A stretch of DNA of 64,000 nt, from assembly GCF_000717185.1 (NCBI RefSeq), contig NZ_JNYE01000078.1:5861-69860 (forward strand), in the 5' to 3' direction. The notes under the pieces are model-generated. The model ran no database searches. It was not told the DNA's origin and saw only the letters and a program-made list of their open reading frames with translations. This DNA comes from Kitasatospora phosalacinea (GTDB lineage: Bacteria > Actinomycetota > Actinomycetes > Streptomycetales > Streptomycetaceae). A program made the position numbers and the translations under genes. This document shows, in pieces, positions 9,790 to 18,449 of this stretch (positions within the stretch are counted from its first letter, which is position 1; each line of letters begins with the position of its first letter).

Positions 9790-11453
9790 AGCTCGTTCAT
9801 CGGGACGCGCACCCCGCGCTCCGCCGCGACCTCGGCCGCCCGGTCGTAGCCCGCGTCGACGTGCCGGATGACGCCCATGCCGGGGTCGTTGGTGAGGACG
9901 CGGCGGATCTTCTCCCCGGCCAGCGCGGTGCCGTCGGCGACGGTGACCTGCCCGGCGTGGATGGAGCGGCCGATGCCGACGCCGCCGCCGTGGTGGATGG
10001 ACACCCAGGAGGCGCCGGAGGCCACGTTGACCATGGCGTTGAGCAGCGGCCAGTCGGCGATCGCGTCGGAGCCGTCGAGCATCGCCTCGGTCTCCCGGTA
10101 GGGGGAGGCGACCGAGCCGCAGTCCAGGTGGTCGCGGCCGATCACGATCGGCGCGGACAGCTCGCCCGAGGCCACCATGTCGTTGAACCGCTCGCCCGCC
10201 CGGTCGCGCTCGCCGTAGCCGAGCCAGCAGATCCGCGCGGGCAGGCCCTGGAAGTGCACCTTCTCCTGGGCCATGGTGATCCAGCGGTGCAGCGACTCGT
10301 TCTCCGGGAAGAGGTCGAGCACGGCCTTGTCGGTCTTGTGGATGTCCTTCGGGTCGCCGGAGAGCGCGGCCCAGCGGAACGGGCCCTTGCCCTCGCAGAA
10401 CAGCGGCCGGATGTACGCGGGGACGAACCCGGGGAAGTCGAACGCCCGCTCGTACCCGGCGAGTCGGGCCTCGCCGCGGATCGAGTTGCCGTAGTCGAAG
10501 ACCTCCGCGCCGCGGTCCTGGAAGCCGACCATCGCCTCCACGTGCCGGGCCATCGACTCGCGGGCCCGGACGGTGAACTCGGCGGGCTTCTCGGCCGCGT
10601 ACGCTGCCATGTCCTCGAAGGCGACGCCGGACGGCAGGTAGGCGAGCGGGTCGTGGGCGCTGGTCTGGTCGGTGACGATGTCGATCGGGGCGTCCGCCGC
10701 GAGCAGTTGCGGCAGCAGGTCGGCGGCGTTGCCGAGCAGGCCGATCGAGAGCGGCTGCCGCCTGTCACGGGCCTCGACGGCCAGCTGCAGGGCGTGGTCG
10801 AGGCCGGACGCCTCGACGTCGAGGTAGCGGTGCTCGATCCGGCGGGCGATCCGGGACGGGTCGCAGTCGATGCAGATCGCCACGCCGCCGTTCATGGTGA
10901 CGGCCAGCGGCTGGGCGCCGCCCATGCCGCCGAGGCCGGCGGTGAGGGTGACGGTGCCCTCCAGGGTGCCGCCGAACTTCTTGTTCGCGACCGCGGCGAA
11001 GGTCTCGTAGGTTCCCTGGAGGATGCCCTGGGTGCCGATGTAGATCCAGGACCCGGCGGTCATCTGGCCGTACATGGTGAGGCCGAGCGACTCCAGGCGG
11101 CGGAACTCCTCCCAGTTCGCCCAGTCGCCGACCAGGTTGGAGTTGGCGATCAGCACCCGCGGCGCCCACTCGTGGGTCTGCATCACGCCGACCGGGCGGC
11201 CGGACTGCACCAGCATGGTCTCGTCCTGCTTGAGCCCCTCCAGGGTGCGCACCATCGCGTCGAAGGAGCGCCAGTCCCGGGCCGCCTTGCCGGTGCCGCC
11301 GTAGACCACCAGCTTCGACGGGTGCTCGGCGACCTCCGGGTCCAGGTTGTTCATCAGCATCCGCAGGGCCGCCTCCTGCTGCCAGCCCTGCGCGCTCAGC
11401 CCGCTCCCCCGCGCCGCGCGGACCTCGCGCGGGCCGCTCGTCTGCTCTGCCAT
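9786..11453 (-). CDS. hutU: HutU, urocanate hydratase
   Basis: A 555-residue NAD-dependent enzyme converting urocanate to 4-imidazolone-5-propanoate. Family landmarks are [12 protein letters not shown], the loop [18 protein letters not shown], and near the C-terminus [18 protein letters not shown] and [16 protein letters not shown]. The ATG at 11453 has GGGAGG seven nt upstream, which favours it over an in-frame ATG at 11483. It is the first gene of the minus-strand hut block, and its stop overlaps the next start. The AT-richer stretch at about 11460-11520 is the likely promoter region. Confidence 0.97.
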   Translation of the reverse strand: MAEQTSGPREVRAARGSGLSAQGWQQEAALRMLMNNLDPEVAEHPSKLVVYGGTGKAARDWRSFDAMVRTLEGLKQDETMLVQSGRPVGVMQTHEWAPRVLIANSNLVGDWANWEEFRRLESLGLTMYGQMTAGSWIYIGTQGILQGTYETFAAVANKKFGGTLEGTVTLTAGLGGMGGAQPLAVTMNGGVAICIDCDPSRIARRIEHRYLDVEASGLDHALQLAVEARDRRQPLSIGLLGNAADLLPQLLAADAPIDIVTDQTSAHDPLAYLPSGVAFEDMAAYAAEKPAEFTVRARESMARHVEAMVGFQDRGAEVFDYGNSIRGEARLAGYERAFDFPGFVPAYIRPLFCEGKGPFRWAALSGDPKDIHKTDKAVLDLFPENESLHRWITMAQEKVHFQGLPARICWLGYGERDRAGERFNDMVASGELSAPIVIGRDHLDCGSVASPYRETEAMLDGSDAIADWPLLNAMVNVASGASWVSIHHGGGVGIGRSIHAGQVTVADGTALAGEKIRRVLTNDPGMGVIRHVDAGYDRAAEVAAERGVRVPMNEL

Positions 11454-11584
11454 GGGCCAGCCTCCCTGCCGGATGGAATTCATTCACGATCTACGAGACT
11501 GAATATATCCAAACAGCACCACGGCGGCCAGAGCCCGCGCGGGGCGCGAACCCGGGGACTCGCCGCGGTGCGCGCCCTCTCGGG

Positions 11585-12177
11585 TCAGGAGGGGAGCAGG
11601 ACCGGCGTGCCGCCGGAGAAGTCGTAGACCTCGGTCGCCAGGTCGGTGCTGACGGTGACCCGGTCGGGGCCGCTCCAGTGCGCCCCGGTGAAGGCGCCGC
11701 CGCCCGGGAACCTGCCGACCGCCGTGAGCAGCGTCCAGCGGCGGCCGGACCAGCCGGAGCCGTTCTCGACCTGGACCTCCCAGACCTGCGACTCGGTCTC
11801 GGTGGTGGTCGTCCCGTGGCGGATCACCGTCAGGACGCGGTCGGCGCCGCCGGGAGCGGCGCTGCGGGTCCTCTCCTCCGGGTAGCGGACGGGTTCCTCG
11901 CCGATCAGCAGCCCCATCGCTCCCACCGACACCGCCAGGGCGGCGAGCAGGGCCAGGCCGGCCTTCGCCGACTTCCGCACCAGGCGGCCGCCGAGCAGGA
12001 GGCCCGCCGCCAGGCCCCCACCAGGACGACGCCGCCCAGCCAGTCCGCCCGGCCCAGGGTGTCGGCCACCACCGTCCGCCCGCCGGAGCGGGTCTCGTGG
12101 TCCCCCCAGGCCAGGGCGGCCTCGGCGAGCAGCGCGAGCCCGGCGCACCCCCACCCGGCGATCGTTCGAACCTTCAT
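11585..12177 (-). pseudogene. Membrane protein of unknown function, disrupted by a single-base frameshift
   Basis: The ATG at 12177 (MKVRTIAGWGCAGLALLAE) follows a strong GAGAGGGGG ribosome site. This frame encodes a first hydrophobic segment and runs to about codon 54 (WLGGVVLVG). A second frame then continues with GGLAAGLLLGGRLV, another hydrophobic segment, and a soluble tail ending VYDFSGGTPVLLPS. The switch falls at the five-C run at 12015-12019 (plus strand). One more base there would give a continuous protein of about 197 residues with three membrane segments. It may be a true pseudogene or a homopolymer error. I do not recognise the family. Confidence 0.7.
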
Positions 12178-12220
12178 CCGCCCCCTCTCCGGCGGACACC
12201 CTAGCGCTCCCGACGGGCCG

Positions 12221-12571
12221 TCAGGCGGCCTCGTCGCCGTCCCAGTCGATGCCGATCTCGGCCAGCCAGCGGCGGTCCGCCGCGTCGGGTTCGGGGGTCG
12301 GCCGGCCGGGGCTGCCCGGGGGGCGCGGGATGTGCTGGACGGGGCCGACGCCGTAGCGGTCGGCGGCCCGGTCGGCGGCGGCGGCCGCGTCGCTGCCCGG
12401 CTCCAGGACGCCGATGTGCACGGCCTCCTCGTCGCCGGGGTCGAGGACGGTCAGTTCGGGGTGCGGCGGACGGCGCAGCGCGATGCGGCGGCCGCAGAGC
12501 GGGCAGGACCATTCGTCGGCCCCGGAACCGAGCCGTCCGGTCAGTCTCATCTGGTGGATCGGCGGTGGCAT
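12221..12571 (-). CDS. Hypothetical small protein with one CxxC zinc-ribbon half
   Basis: A 116-residue acidic protein beginning MPPPIHQMRLTGRLG. The ATG at 12571 has GGGGGAAG about 5 nt upstream, better than an alternative TTG at 12589. It contains a single CPLCGRR knuckle (about residues 23-29), then an acidic middle (DPGDEEAVH) and a C-terminal WLAEIGIDWDGDEAA. One CxxC alone is half a zinc site, so metal binding would need dimerisation or other ligands. No membrane segment or signal peptide is visible. The family is not recognised. Confidence 0.6.
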   Translation of the reverse strand: MPPPIHQMRLTGRLGSGADEWSCPLCGRRIALRRPPHPELTVLDPGDEEAVHIGVLEPGSDAAAAADRAADRYGVGPVQHIPRPPGSPGRPTPEPDAADRRWLAEIGIDWDGDEAA

Positions 12572-12675
12572 TGGACTTCCCCCGTCCAAGCTGTCGTTCT
12601 CCCTACGGAGAGGGATGCCCGCTCAGCACCCGTCGCCAACCCGGCGCGAAGGTGTCATTCGGCGAACAACGGGTG

Positions 12676-13548
12676 TCAGTCCAGGAAGAGTTGACGGGCC
12701 GTCGCGGACTGCTCGATGGCCTCCAGCCGGGCCTCGGCGCCCGGCAGCTCGTCGCACATGGTCTGCAGCAGGACGCGGCCGAGCATCATCGGCGCGCAGG
12801 CGGTGTCGAAGACCAGGCCGGTGCCGACGGCGGCGGGCAGCAGCACGTCGGAGAGCTTGGCGACGGGGGCGAACGCCGAGTCGGCGACGGTGAGCACCGT
12901 CAGCCCGCACTCCCGGGCCACCGCGAGGGCGTCCATCAGCTCGCGCGGGTAGCGCGGCAGGGCGAAGCAGAGCAGCGCGGTGGCCCCGGCGGCGGCGACC
13001 TGCTCCAGCCGGTCGGCGAGCATCGAGCCGCCCTCGTCGAGCAGCCGGACGTCGGGGTGCACCTTGCCCGCGAAGTACGAGAAGCCGCGGGCCTGCGCGG
13101 AGGCGGCCCGCAGGCCGAGCACCGGCAGCGGGCGGGAGGCGGCCAGGATCCGGGCGGCCCGGACGATCGGGGCCGGGTCGGCGAGCAGTTCGGCGAGGTG
13201 CCGCAGGTGCTCGATCTCGGCCAGCACGGCCTGCTGGTGCTCGTTGCGCACCACCTCGTCGTGGCTCTCGGGCGCGCCGCCGTCGCCGACGCCGAGCTCG
13301 CGCAGCTGCTTGCGCAGCGCCGGGTAGCCGTCGTAGCCGAGCGCGACCGCGAACCTGGTCACCGAGGGCTGGCTGACCCCGGCGAGTTCGGCGACCTCCA
13401 CGCTGGACAGGAAGGGCGCCTCGGTGGCGTGCCGGACCAGGGAGTGGGCGATCCGCCGCTGGGTCGGCGTCAGCCGGTGGCCCTCGAAGAGGTGGAGCAG
13501 CCGGGCGGAGGGCCCGGTGGTGGTGCCGGTCTCGTCCAGGGCGGTCAT
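12676..13548 (-). CDS. RpiR-family transcriptional regulator (HTH + SIS)
   Basis: A 290-residue protein. The N-terminal RpiR helix-turn-helix domain (about 10-90) includes IAHSLVRHATEAPFLSS, VEVAELAGVSQPSVTRFAVA and LGYDGYPALRKQL. The C-terminal SIS sugar-isomerase-like domain (about 120-260) includes PLPVLGLRAASAQARGFSYF. SIS domains in this family bind phosphosugars or small effectors. The ATG at 13548 has GGAGGT seven nt upstream. It lies downstream of hutH on the same strand, separated by a strong double hairpin. Its position between the hut blocks makes it a candidate hut regulator, but this is only contextual. Confidence 0.88.
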   Translation of the reverse strand: MTALDETGTTTGPSARLLHLFEGHRLTPTQRRIAHSLVRHATEAPFLSSVEVAELAGVSQPSVTRFAVALGYDGYPALRKQLRELGVGDGGAPESHDEVVRNEHQQAVLAEIEHLRHLAELLADPAPIVRAARILAASRPLPVLGLRAASAQARGFSYFAGKVHPDVRLLDEGGSMLADRLEQVAAAGATALLCFALPRYPRELMDALAVARECGLTVLTVADSAFAPVAKLSDVLLPAAVGTGLVFDTACAPMMLGRVLLQTMCDELPGAEARLEAIEQSATARQLFLD

Positions 13549-13645
13549 GTGCGGTACCTCCACGCTCGGTTGGGCGGTCGCCGGTGGCTTCGACGGTGGG
13601 ACGACTGTGGCGCAGTCCCGGCAGGTGGGCAATCGCGTATCGACT

Positions 13646-13710
13646 GGCGGGACGGGCGGGTCCGGAGGCCGGTGGGCCGCCTCCGGTGGGTGCGGCCCGC
13701 CCGTCCCGCC
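13646..13710. terminator. Nested double hairpin between hutH and the RpiR gene
   Basis: The outer arms GGCGGGACGGGCGGG (13646-13660) and CCCGCCCGTCCCGCC (13696-13710) are a perfect 15-bp inverted repeat. Inside the loop, CCGGAGGC (13662-13669) pairs perfectly with GCCTCCGG (13679-13686). It begins 18 bp after the hutH stop, where a terminator is expected. There is no T-tract, as is usual in streptomycetes. Confidence 0.8.
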
Positions 13711-13727
13711 AGGGGTCGGGCGGGCGG

Positions 13728-15296
13728 TCAGGCGAGCGGTCCGGTGACCGCCTCGACCGCCGCCAGCAGGGCGCCGGAGGCGACCAGGTCGGCGGCGGCC
13801 TCCAGGTCCGGGGAGAGGAAGCGGTCCCGGCCGGGGCCGCCGACCCCGGCCGCGCGGGCGGCGGCGACGGCGGCGGCGGTCGCCGGGGCGAGCACGCCCG
13901 GCTGCTCGGCGGCCTGCTCCCGGATCTCCAACGCCCGTGCGGCCGCGACGAGTTCCACCGCCAGCACGCGTCCGAGGTTGGCCACCGACTGCCGCAGCTT
14001 GCGGGCCGCGGACCAGCCCATCGAGACGTGGTCCTCCTGCATCGCCGAGGACGGGATGGAGTCGACCGAGGCGGGCACCGCGAGCCGCTTGTTCTCGCTG
14101 ACCAGCGCGGCCTGGGTGTACTGGGCGATCATCAGTCCGGAGTCCACGCCCGGGTCGTCGGCAAGGAAGGCGGGCAGGCCGTGCGAGCGGGCCTTGTCGA
14201 GCAGCCGGTCGGTGCGCCGCTCGGAGATCGAGGCCAGGTCGGCGGCGGCGATCGCCAGGAAGTCCAGCACGTAGCCGACGGGCGCGCCGTGGAAGTTGCC
14301 GTTCGACTCGACCCGGCCGTCCGGGAGCACCACCGGGTTGTCCACCGAGGCGGCCAGCTCCCGCTCGGCGACCAGCGCGGCGTGCGCCAGGGTGTCCCGT
14401 CCGGCGCCCGCGACCTGCGGGGCGCAGCGGATCGAGTACGCGTCCTGCACCCGCGGCGCGTCGTCCTGGTGGTGGCCGGTGAGGCCCGAACCGCGCAGCA
14501 CCGCCAGCATGTTGGCGGCGGACGCGGCCTGCCCGGGGTGCGGGCGGATCGGGGCGTGCAGCTCGGGGGCGAGCACCTTGTCGGTGCCCAGCAGCGCCTC
14601 CAGCGTCATCGCGGCGGTGACGTCGGCGGTGGCGTACAGGCGACGCAGGTCGGCCAGCGCCATCACCAGCATGCCGAGCATGCCGTCGGTGCCGTTGATG
14701 AGGGCCAGGCCCTCCTTCTCCAGCAGTTCGACGGGGGCGATCCCGGCCTCGGTGAGGAGTTCGCCGGTCGGCCGCTCCACCCCGTCCGGCCCGAACGCGG
14801 TGCCCTCGCCCATCAGCGCCAGCGCGCAGTGCGAGAGCGGCGCGAGGTCGCCGGAGCAGCCCAGTGAGCCGAACTCCCGCACCACCGGGGTGATCCGGGC
14901 GTTCAGCAGCGCGGCCATCGTCTCGGCGACCAGCGGGCGCACGCCGGTGCGGCCGGACGCCAGGGTCTTCATCCGCAGGAACACCAGGGCCCGGACCACC
15001 TCGGTCTCCACCACCGGCCCCATGCCCGCCGCGTGCGAGCGCACCAGCGAGCGCTGCAGCTGGGCCCGCAGCTCCGGGCTGATGTGCCGCACGGCCAGCG
15101 CGCCGAACCCGGTCGAGACCCCGTACACCGGCCGCGGCTCGGCCGCCAGCGCGTCGATCCGGGCCCGGGCCGCGGCCATCTCGGCGAGCGCGTCCGGCCC
15201 GATCTCGACCCGGGCCCCGCCGCGGGCGACGGCGAGGACGTCCTCGGCGCTGACGTCGGCCTTGCCGACCTGGACGACGACACTGTGCATATCCAT
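13728..15296 (-). CDS. hutH: HutH, histidine ammonia-lyase
   Basis: A 522-residue enzyme that removes ammonia from L-histidine to give trans-urocanate, the first step of the pathway. The MIO prosthetic group forms from three consecutive residues, here Cys-Ser-Gly in GSLGCSGDLAPLSHCAL (about residue 145). Most bacteria have Ala-Ser-Gly; the Cys variant is what I recall for streptomycete HutH. Other landmarks are PVYGVSTGFGAL, VRSHAAGMGP, ALINGTDGML, NPVVLPDGRVESNGNFHG and SSAMQEDHVSMGWSAARK. The start is MDMHSVVVQ. It is transcribed toward the RpiR gene, with hutU about 2.3 kb beyond its 3' end on the same strand. Confidence 0.97.
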   Translation of the reverse strand: MDMHSVVVQVGKADVSAEDVLAVARGGARVEIGPDALAEMAAARARIDALAAEPRPVYGVSTGFGALAVRHISPELRAQLQRSLVRSHAAGMGPVVETEVVRALVFLRMKTLASGRTGVRPLVAETMAALLNARITPVVREFGSLGCSGDLAPLSHCALALMGEGTAFGPDGVERPTGELLTEAGIAPVELLEKEGLALINGTDGMLGMLVMALADLRRLYATADVTAAMTLEALLGTDKVLAPELHAPIRPHPGQAASAANMLAVLRGSGLTGHHQDDAPRVQDAYSIRCAPQVAGAGRDTLAHAALVAERELAASVDNPVVLPDGRVESNGNFHGAPVGYVLDFLAIAAADLASISERRTDRLLDKARSHGLPAFLADDPGVDSGLMIAQYTQAALVSENKRLAVPASVDSIPSSAMQEDHVSMGWSAARKLRQSVANLGRVLAVELVAAARALEIREQAAEQPGVLAPATAAAVAAARAAGVGGPGRDRFLSPDLEAAADLVASGALLAAVEAVTGPLA

Positions 15297-15390
15297 ATGC
15301 ACAATCTCATCAGGTGAATGGTGATGTGACAAGCAGGGTCGCGAACCGGCCCACTGTGATCCGCACACGCATACGACCGAAGGGGCGGCG

Positions 15391-15722
15391 ATGGGCACCG
15401 AGGACGACGGAAGCGGCATCCTGACGGTCCGGGCGGTCGGGCCCGGCCGCAACCGGTTCCGCATCGACAGCGGTGGCACCGCACTCGGCCGGGCCGGGCC
15501 CGGGGCACCGCCCCCGTCGTCCTGGCCCCCTGTGCCCGCCGGGTCCGGGTCGAGTTCCGCAGCACCTGCCTCGTCGTCCTGCTGCTCGTCCCGCTCGCGG
15601 TCGCCGTGTGCTTCGGCCGGACGTACGGCCCGGGCGCGACGGCGCTGTTCGGCGCCACCCTCCACGGCGTCCCCGGCGCCGCGGTCCGGCTGCGCGCCGC
15701 GGAGGCCCGACGGAGTGGTTGA
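15391..15722 (+). pseudogene. Small single-span membrane protein, frameshifted
   Basis: The ATG at 15391 follows AAGGGG with good spacing and reads MGTEDDGSGILTVRAVGPG on to about codon 36 (ALGRAGPG). The next 70 codons that look like protein are in another frame: APVVLAPCARRVRVEF, a membrane span CLVVLLLVPLAVAVCF, then ATLHGVPGAAVRLRAAEARR and a TGA at 15720-15722. One extra G in the GGGG run near 15508 would join the two into a protein of about 110 residues. The gene directly precedes fdhD (24 bp). The family is unknown, and a sequencing error is an equal possibility. Confidence 0.55.
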
Positions 15723-15746
15723 CTGGCCCGCGGAGGTGCGAGACGC

Positions 15747-16562
15747 ATGGCGCGGGCGACGGAACGACGACGAGTGGTGCGGCTGCGCGGGGAGGAGCGC
15801 TCCGCGCGGCCCGACAGCCTCGCCGCCGAGGAGCCGCTGGAGATCCGGATCGGCGGCGAGGCGCTGACCGTCACCATGCGCACCCCCGGCCACGACTTCG
15901 ACCTGGTCGCCGGGTTCCTGGTCGGCGAGGGCCTGGTCGGCGCCACCGAGGAGCTCGCCGCGCTGCGCTACTGCGCCGGGACGGACGCCGACGGCGCCAA
16001 CACGTACAACGTCGTCGACGCCACCGTCCGCGGCGCCCGCCCCGCGCTCTCCGCCCACCGCAACCTGCTCACCACCAGCGCGTGCGGCCTCTGCGGCCGC
16101 GACACCGTCGACGCCGTCCGCACCCGCTCCCGCTGGGACGTCGCCCCCGACCCGCTGCGCGTGCCCGCGGCCGTCCTGTACGGGCTGCCCGACCGGCTGC
16201 GCGCCGCCCAGCGCGCCTTCGACACCACCGGCGGGCTGCACGCCGCCGGGCTCTTCACCGCGGACGGCACGCCGCTGTGCGTCCGCGAGGACGTCGGCCG
16301 CCACAACGCCGTCGACAAGGTGGTCGGCTGGGCGCTGCGCGAGGGCCGCCTCCCGCTGACCGGCCACCTGCTCGCGGTCTCCGGCCGCGCCTCCTTCGAA
16401 CTCACCCAGAAGGCCGCCCTGGCCGGCCTCCCCCTGCTCGCCGCCGTCTCCGCCCCCTCCTCCCTCGCCGTCGACCTCGCCGAGGAGCTCGGCCTCACCC
16501 TGGTCGGCTTCCTCCGCGACCGCACCGCGAACGTCTACACCCGGGCCGACCGGATCGGCTGA
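15747..16562 (+). CDS. fdhD: FdhD, formate dehydrogenase accessory sulfurtransferase
   Basis: A 271-residue protein that passes sulfur from a cysteine desulfurase to the molybdenum cofactor of formate dehydrogenase. The essential motif is SACGLCGRD (about residue 112), with two cysteines on a mobile loop. Other family segments are MRTPGHDFDLVAGFLVGEGL, REDVGRHNAVDKVVGWAL and SGRASFELTQKAALAG. GGAGGT lies about 9 nt upstream of the ATG. No formate dehydrogenase is present in this window, so the client enzyme must be elsewhere. It is convergent with the GGDEF gene. Confidence 0.95.
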   Translation: MARATERRRVVRLRGEERSARPDSLAAEEPLEIRIGGEALTVTMRTPGHDFDLVAGFLVGEGLVGATEELAALRYCAGTDADGANTYNVVDATVRGARPALSAHRNLLTTSACGLCGRDTVDAVRTRSRWDVAPDPLRVPAAVLYGLPDRLRAAQRAFDTTGGLHAAGLFTADGTPLCVREDVGRHNAVDKVVGWALREGRLPLTGHLLAVSGRASFELTQKAALAGLPLLAAVSAPSSLAVDLAEELGLTLVGFLRDRTANVYTRADRIG

Positions 16563-16581
16563 GCGCCCCGGACGCGCGCCG

Positions 16582-18369
16582 CTACGCCGGAGGCGGTGAG
16601 CAGGGGCCCGCCAGGGCGACCGCGACCAGGGCCCGCAGGGCGGGGGCGGCCTGGGTGAGGGGGAGGGTGGACTCGTCGGCGAAGAGTTCGAGGAGCCAGC
16701 CCCCGGCCGGGTTGCAGCCGCCCGCGGCGGCCATCGCGCGGTAGCCGGAGACGACCATGACGGCCTCCTCGGCGGCGTCGTTGCCGGGGGCGCCGGCCCG
16801 GAGGGCGAAGGAGCCGCCGGTGACGGTGCGGGAGGTGAGGGGGTAGTGGCGGAGGTCGAAGACCGCGTCGGGGGCCTCGATCTGGGCGCGCTGGGTCTGG
16901 GCGCGGGCGCTGGCGGGGCCGCCGGTCATCCGGTAGACCGCGTGCCGGGCGGTGCGCATCAGCGGGGAGCCGGGCGGGACGTAGGAGATCCACCAGCCGA
17001 CGGCGTTGAGCAGCCGGGAGGCGGTCTCGGCGACCAGGGCGAGCCGGCCGAGGGTGTCGGCGGGGTGGGTGCCGCCGCCCTGGTCGAGGGCGGCGAGGAC
17101 GGCGGTGACGAGCTGGCCGGGGTCGGCGCTGTGCGCGGAGCCGCGGAAGCGGCGGCGGTCGCCGTTCTGGCGCCCGCCGGGGGCCTTGCGCCGGGGGTCG
17201 GCGGCGTCGGCGAGCTGGACGGTCGGGTCGGGGGCGTACGCGGGGCCGTGGCTGCGTCCGGCGACGACGGGGTGGGCGGCGCGGCCGGCCTTGGCGCGGT
17301 ACTGGGCGGCGTCGGCGAGGCGGAAGAGGCGGTCGGGGGTGGTGACCGGGCCGATCGAGTCGCCGGTGGAGGCGACGCCGCAGGCCACGCCCTCGCCGTC
17401 GGTCAACTCCAGGGCGCGGGCGCAGAGTTCCTCGGCGACGGCGACCACCTCGTCGGCGGACTGGCCCTCCGCGAGCAGGCAGAACTCGTCGCCGCCGAGG
17501 CGGGCGGCCAGGCTGCCGGGGAGTTTCGCGGCGGACAGCGAGAGCTGGTGGGCGAAGCGTTCGAGGAGGCGGTCGCCCATCTCGTGGCCGAGCTGGTCGT
17601 TGACCCGCTTGAGGCCGTTGACGTCGCAGACGACCAGGGAGACGACCGCGCCGTCCCGGGTGTGCGCCTTGAGCGCGGCGTCGAGGCGGGCGTCGACGGC
17701 GCGGCGGTTGGCGAGGCCGGTGAGGGCGTCGGTGAAGGCGAGGCGGCGCAGGTCGGCGACGCGTTCGGTCTGGGCGAGGCCGGCCGAGACCTGGGCGGCG
17801 AGCAGGGTGGCGTACTCGGCGTCGGCGCCGGTGAAGTACGGCATGCCGGTGCCGCGGGCGAGGTAGAGCTCGCCCCAGGCCTGGCCGTGCAGGACGATCG
17901 GGGCGACCAGGCAGCAGCCGCGGCCGCGGCGGCGCAGTCCGGCGGCGCGCTGGCGGCAGAACGCGCCGGAGCCGTGCGGCGGGTGGCCGGTGTGCGGGCC
18001 GACGTCCTCGGCGGTCTGGGTCCAGGCGCGGGGCAGGCGGCCGGTGGTCCAGTGCTCTTCCAGGTAGGTGACGATCTCGGGGAAGTCGGCGACGGGGTAC
18101 GACTCGTCCTCGGGGATCTCCTCCTCGCCGGGGGCGAGTTCGCCGTGGTTGACCAGCACCCGCAGCCGCCCGGACTCGCGGTCCCAGACGGAGACGGCGG
18201 CCATGGTGGCGCCGAGCGCGGAGACGGCCCGGGCGGCGGCGGCCCGGACGGCCTCCAGCGGGGTCATCGCGCCCGCCATGTCCTGGGCGAGCTCCACCAC
18301 GGCCTGTAGCCGCAGGTCGGGCGCCGCCGCCTCGAACGAGGCCCGCTCGTCCATGGTCGCCTCACTCAC
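16582..18369 (-). CDS. GAF-GGDEF diguanylate cyclase-like protein
   Basis: A 595-residue protein from the GTG at 18369, which has GGGAGAAGG about 7 nt upstream; an ATG at 18354 is the alternative. A GAF-like sensor domain fills about residues 25-215 (APIVLHGQAWGELYLARG). The GGDEF domain (about 220-385) has an intact catalytic loop in AARLGGDEFCLL and DVNGLKRVNDQLGHEMGD. I see no RxxD inhibitory site just upstream of the loop. The C-terminal 200 residues look like a second GAF-type domain. It should make c-di-GMP, a developmental signal in streptomycetes. No membrane segment is visible. It lies next to the adenylate cyclase gene. Confidence 0.87.
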   Translation of the reverse strand: MSEATMDERASFEAAAPDLRLQAVVELAQDMAGAMTPLEAVRAAAARAVSALGATMAAVSVWDRESGRLRVLVNHGELAPGEEEIPEDESYPVADFPEIVTYLEEHWTTGRLPRAWTQTAEDVGPHTGHPPHGSGAFCRQRAAGLRRRGRGCCLVAPIVLHGQAWGELYLARGTGMPYFTGADAEYATLLAAQVSAGLAQTERVADLRRLAFTDALTGLANRRAVDARLDAALKAHTRDGAVVSLVVCDVNGLKRVNDQLGHEMGDRLLERFAHQLSLSAAKLPGSLAARLGGDEFCLLAEGQSADEVVAVAEELCARALELTDGEGVACGVASTGDSIGPVTTPDRLFRLADAAQYRAKAGRAAHPVVAGRSHGPAYAPDPTVQLADAADPRRKAPGGRQNGDRRRFRGSAHSADPGQLVTAVLAALDQGGGTHPADTLGRLALVAETASRLLNAVGWWISYVPPGSPLMRTARHAVYRMTGGPASARAQTQRAQIEAPDAVFDLRHYPLTSRTVTGGSFALRAGAPGNDAAEEAVMVVSGYRAMAAAGGCNPAGGWLLELFADESTLPLTQAAPALRALVAVALAGPCSPPPA

Positions 18370-18449
18370 CGTAAGCCTTCTCCCTAGCCCGCGTGACCCT
18401 TTTACCCAGCCTAGGTCGGTGCGTGCGGTTTTCCGGTGAAGTGCGGTGG

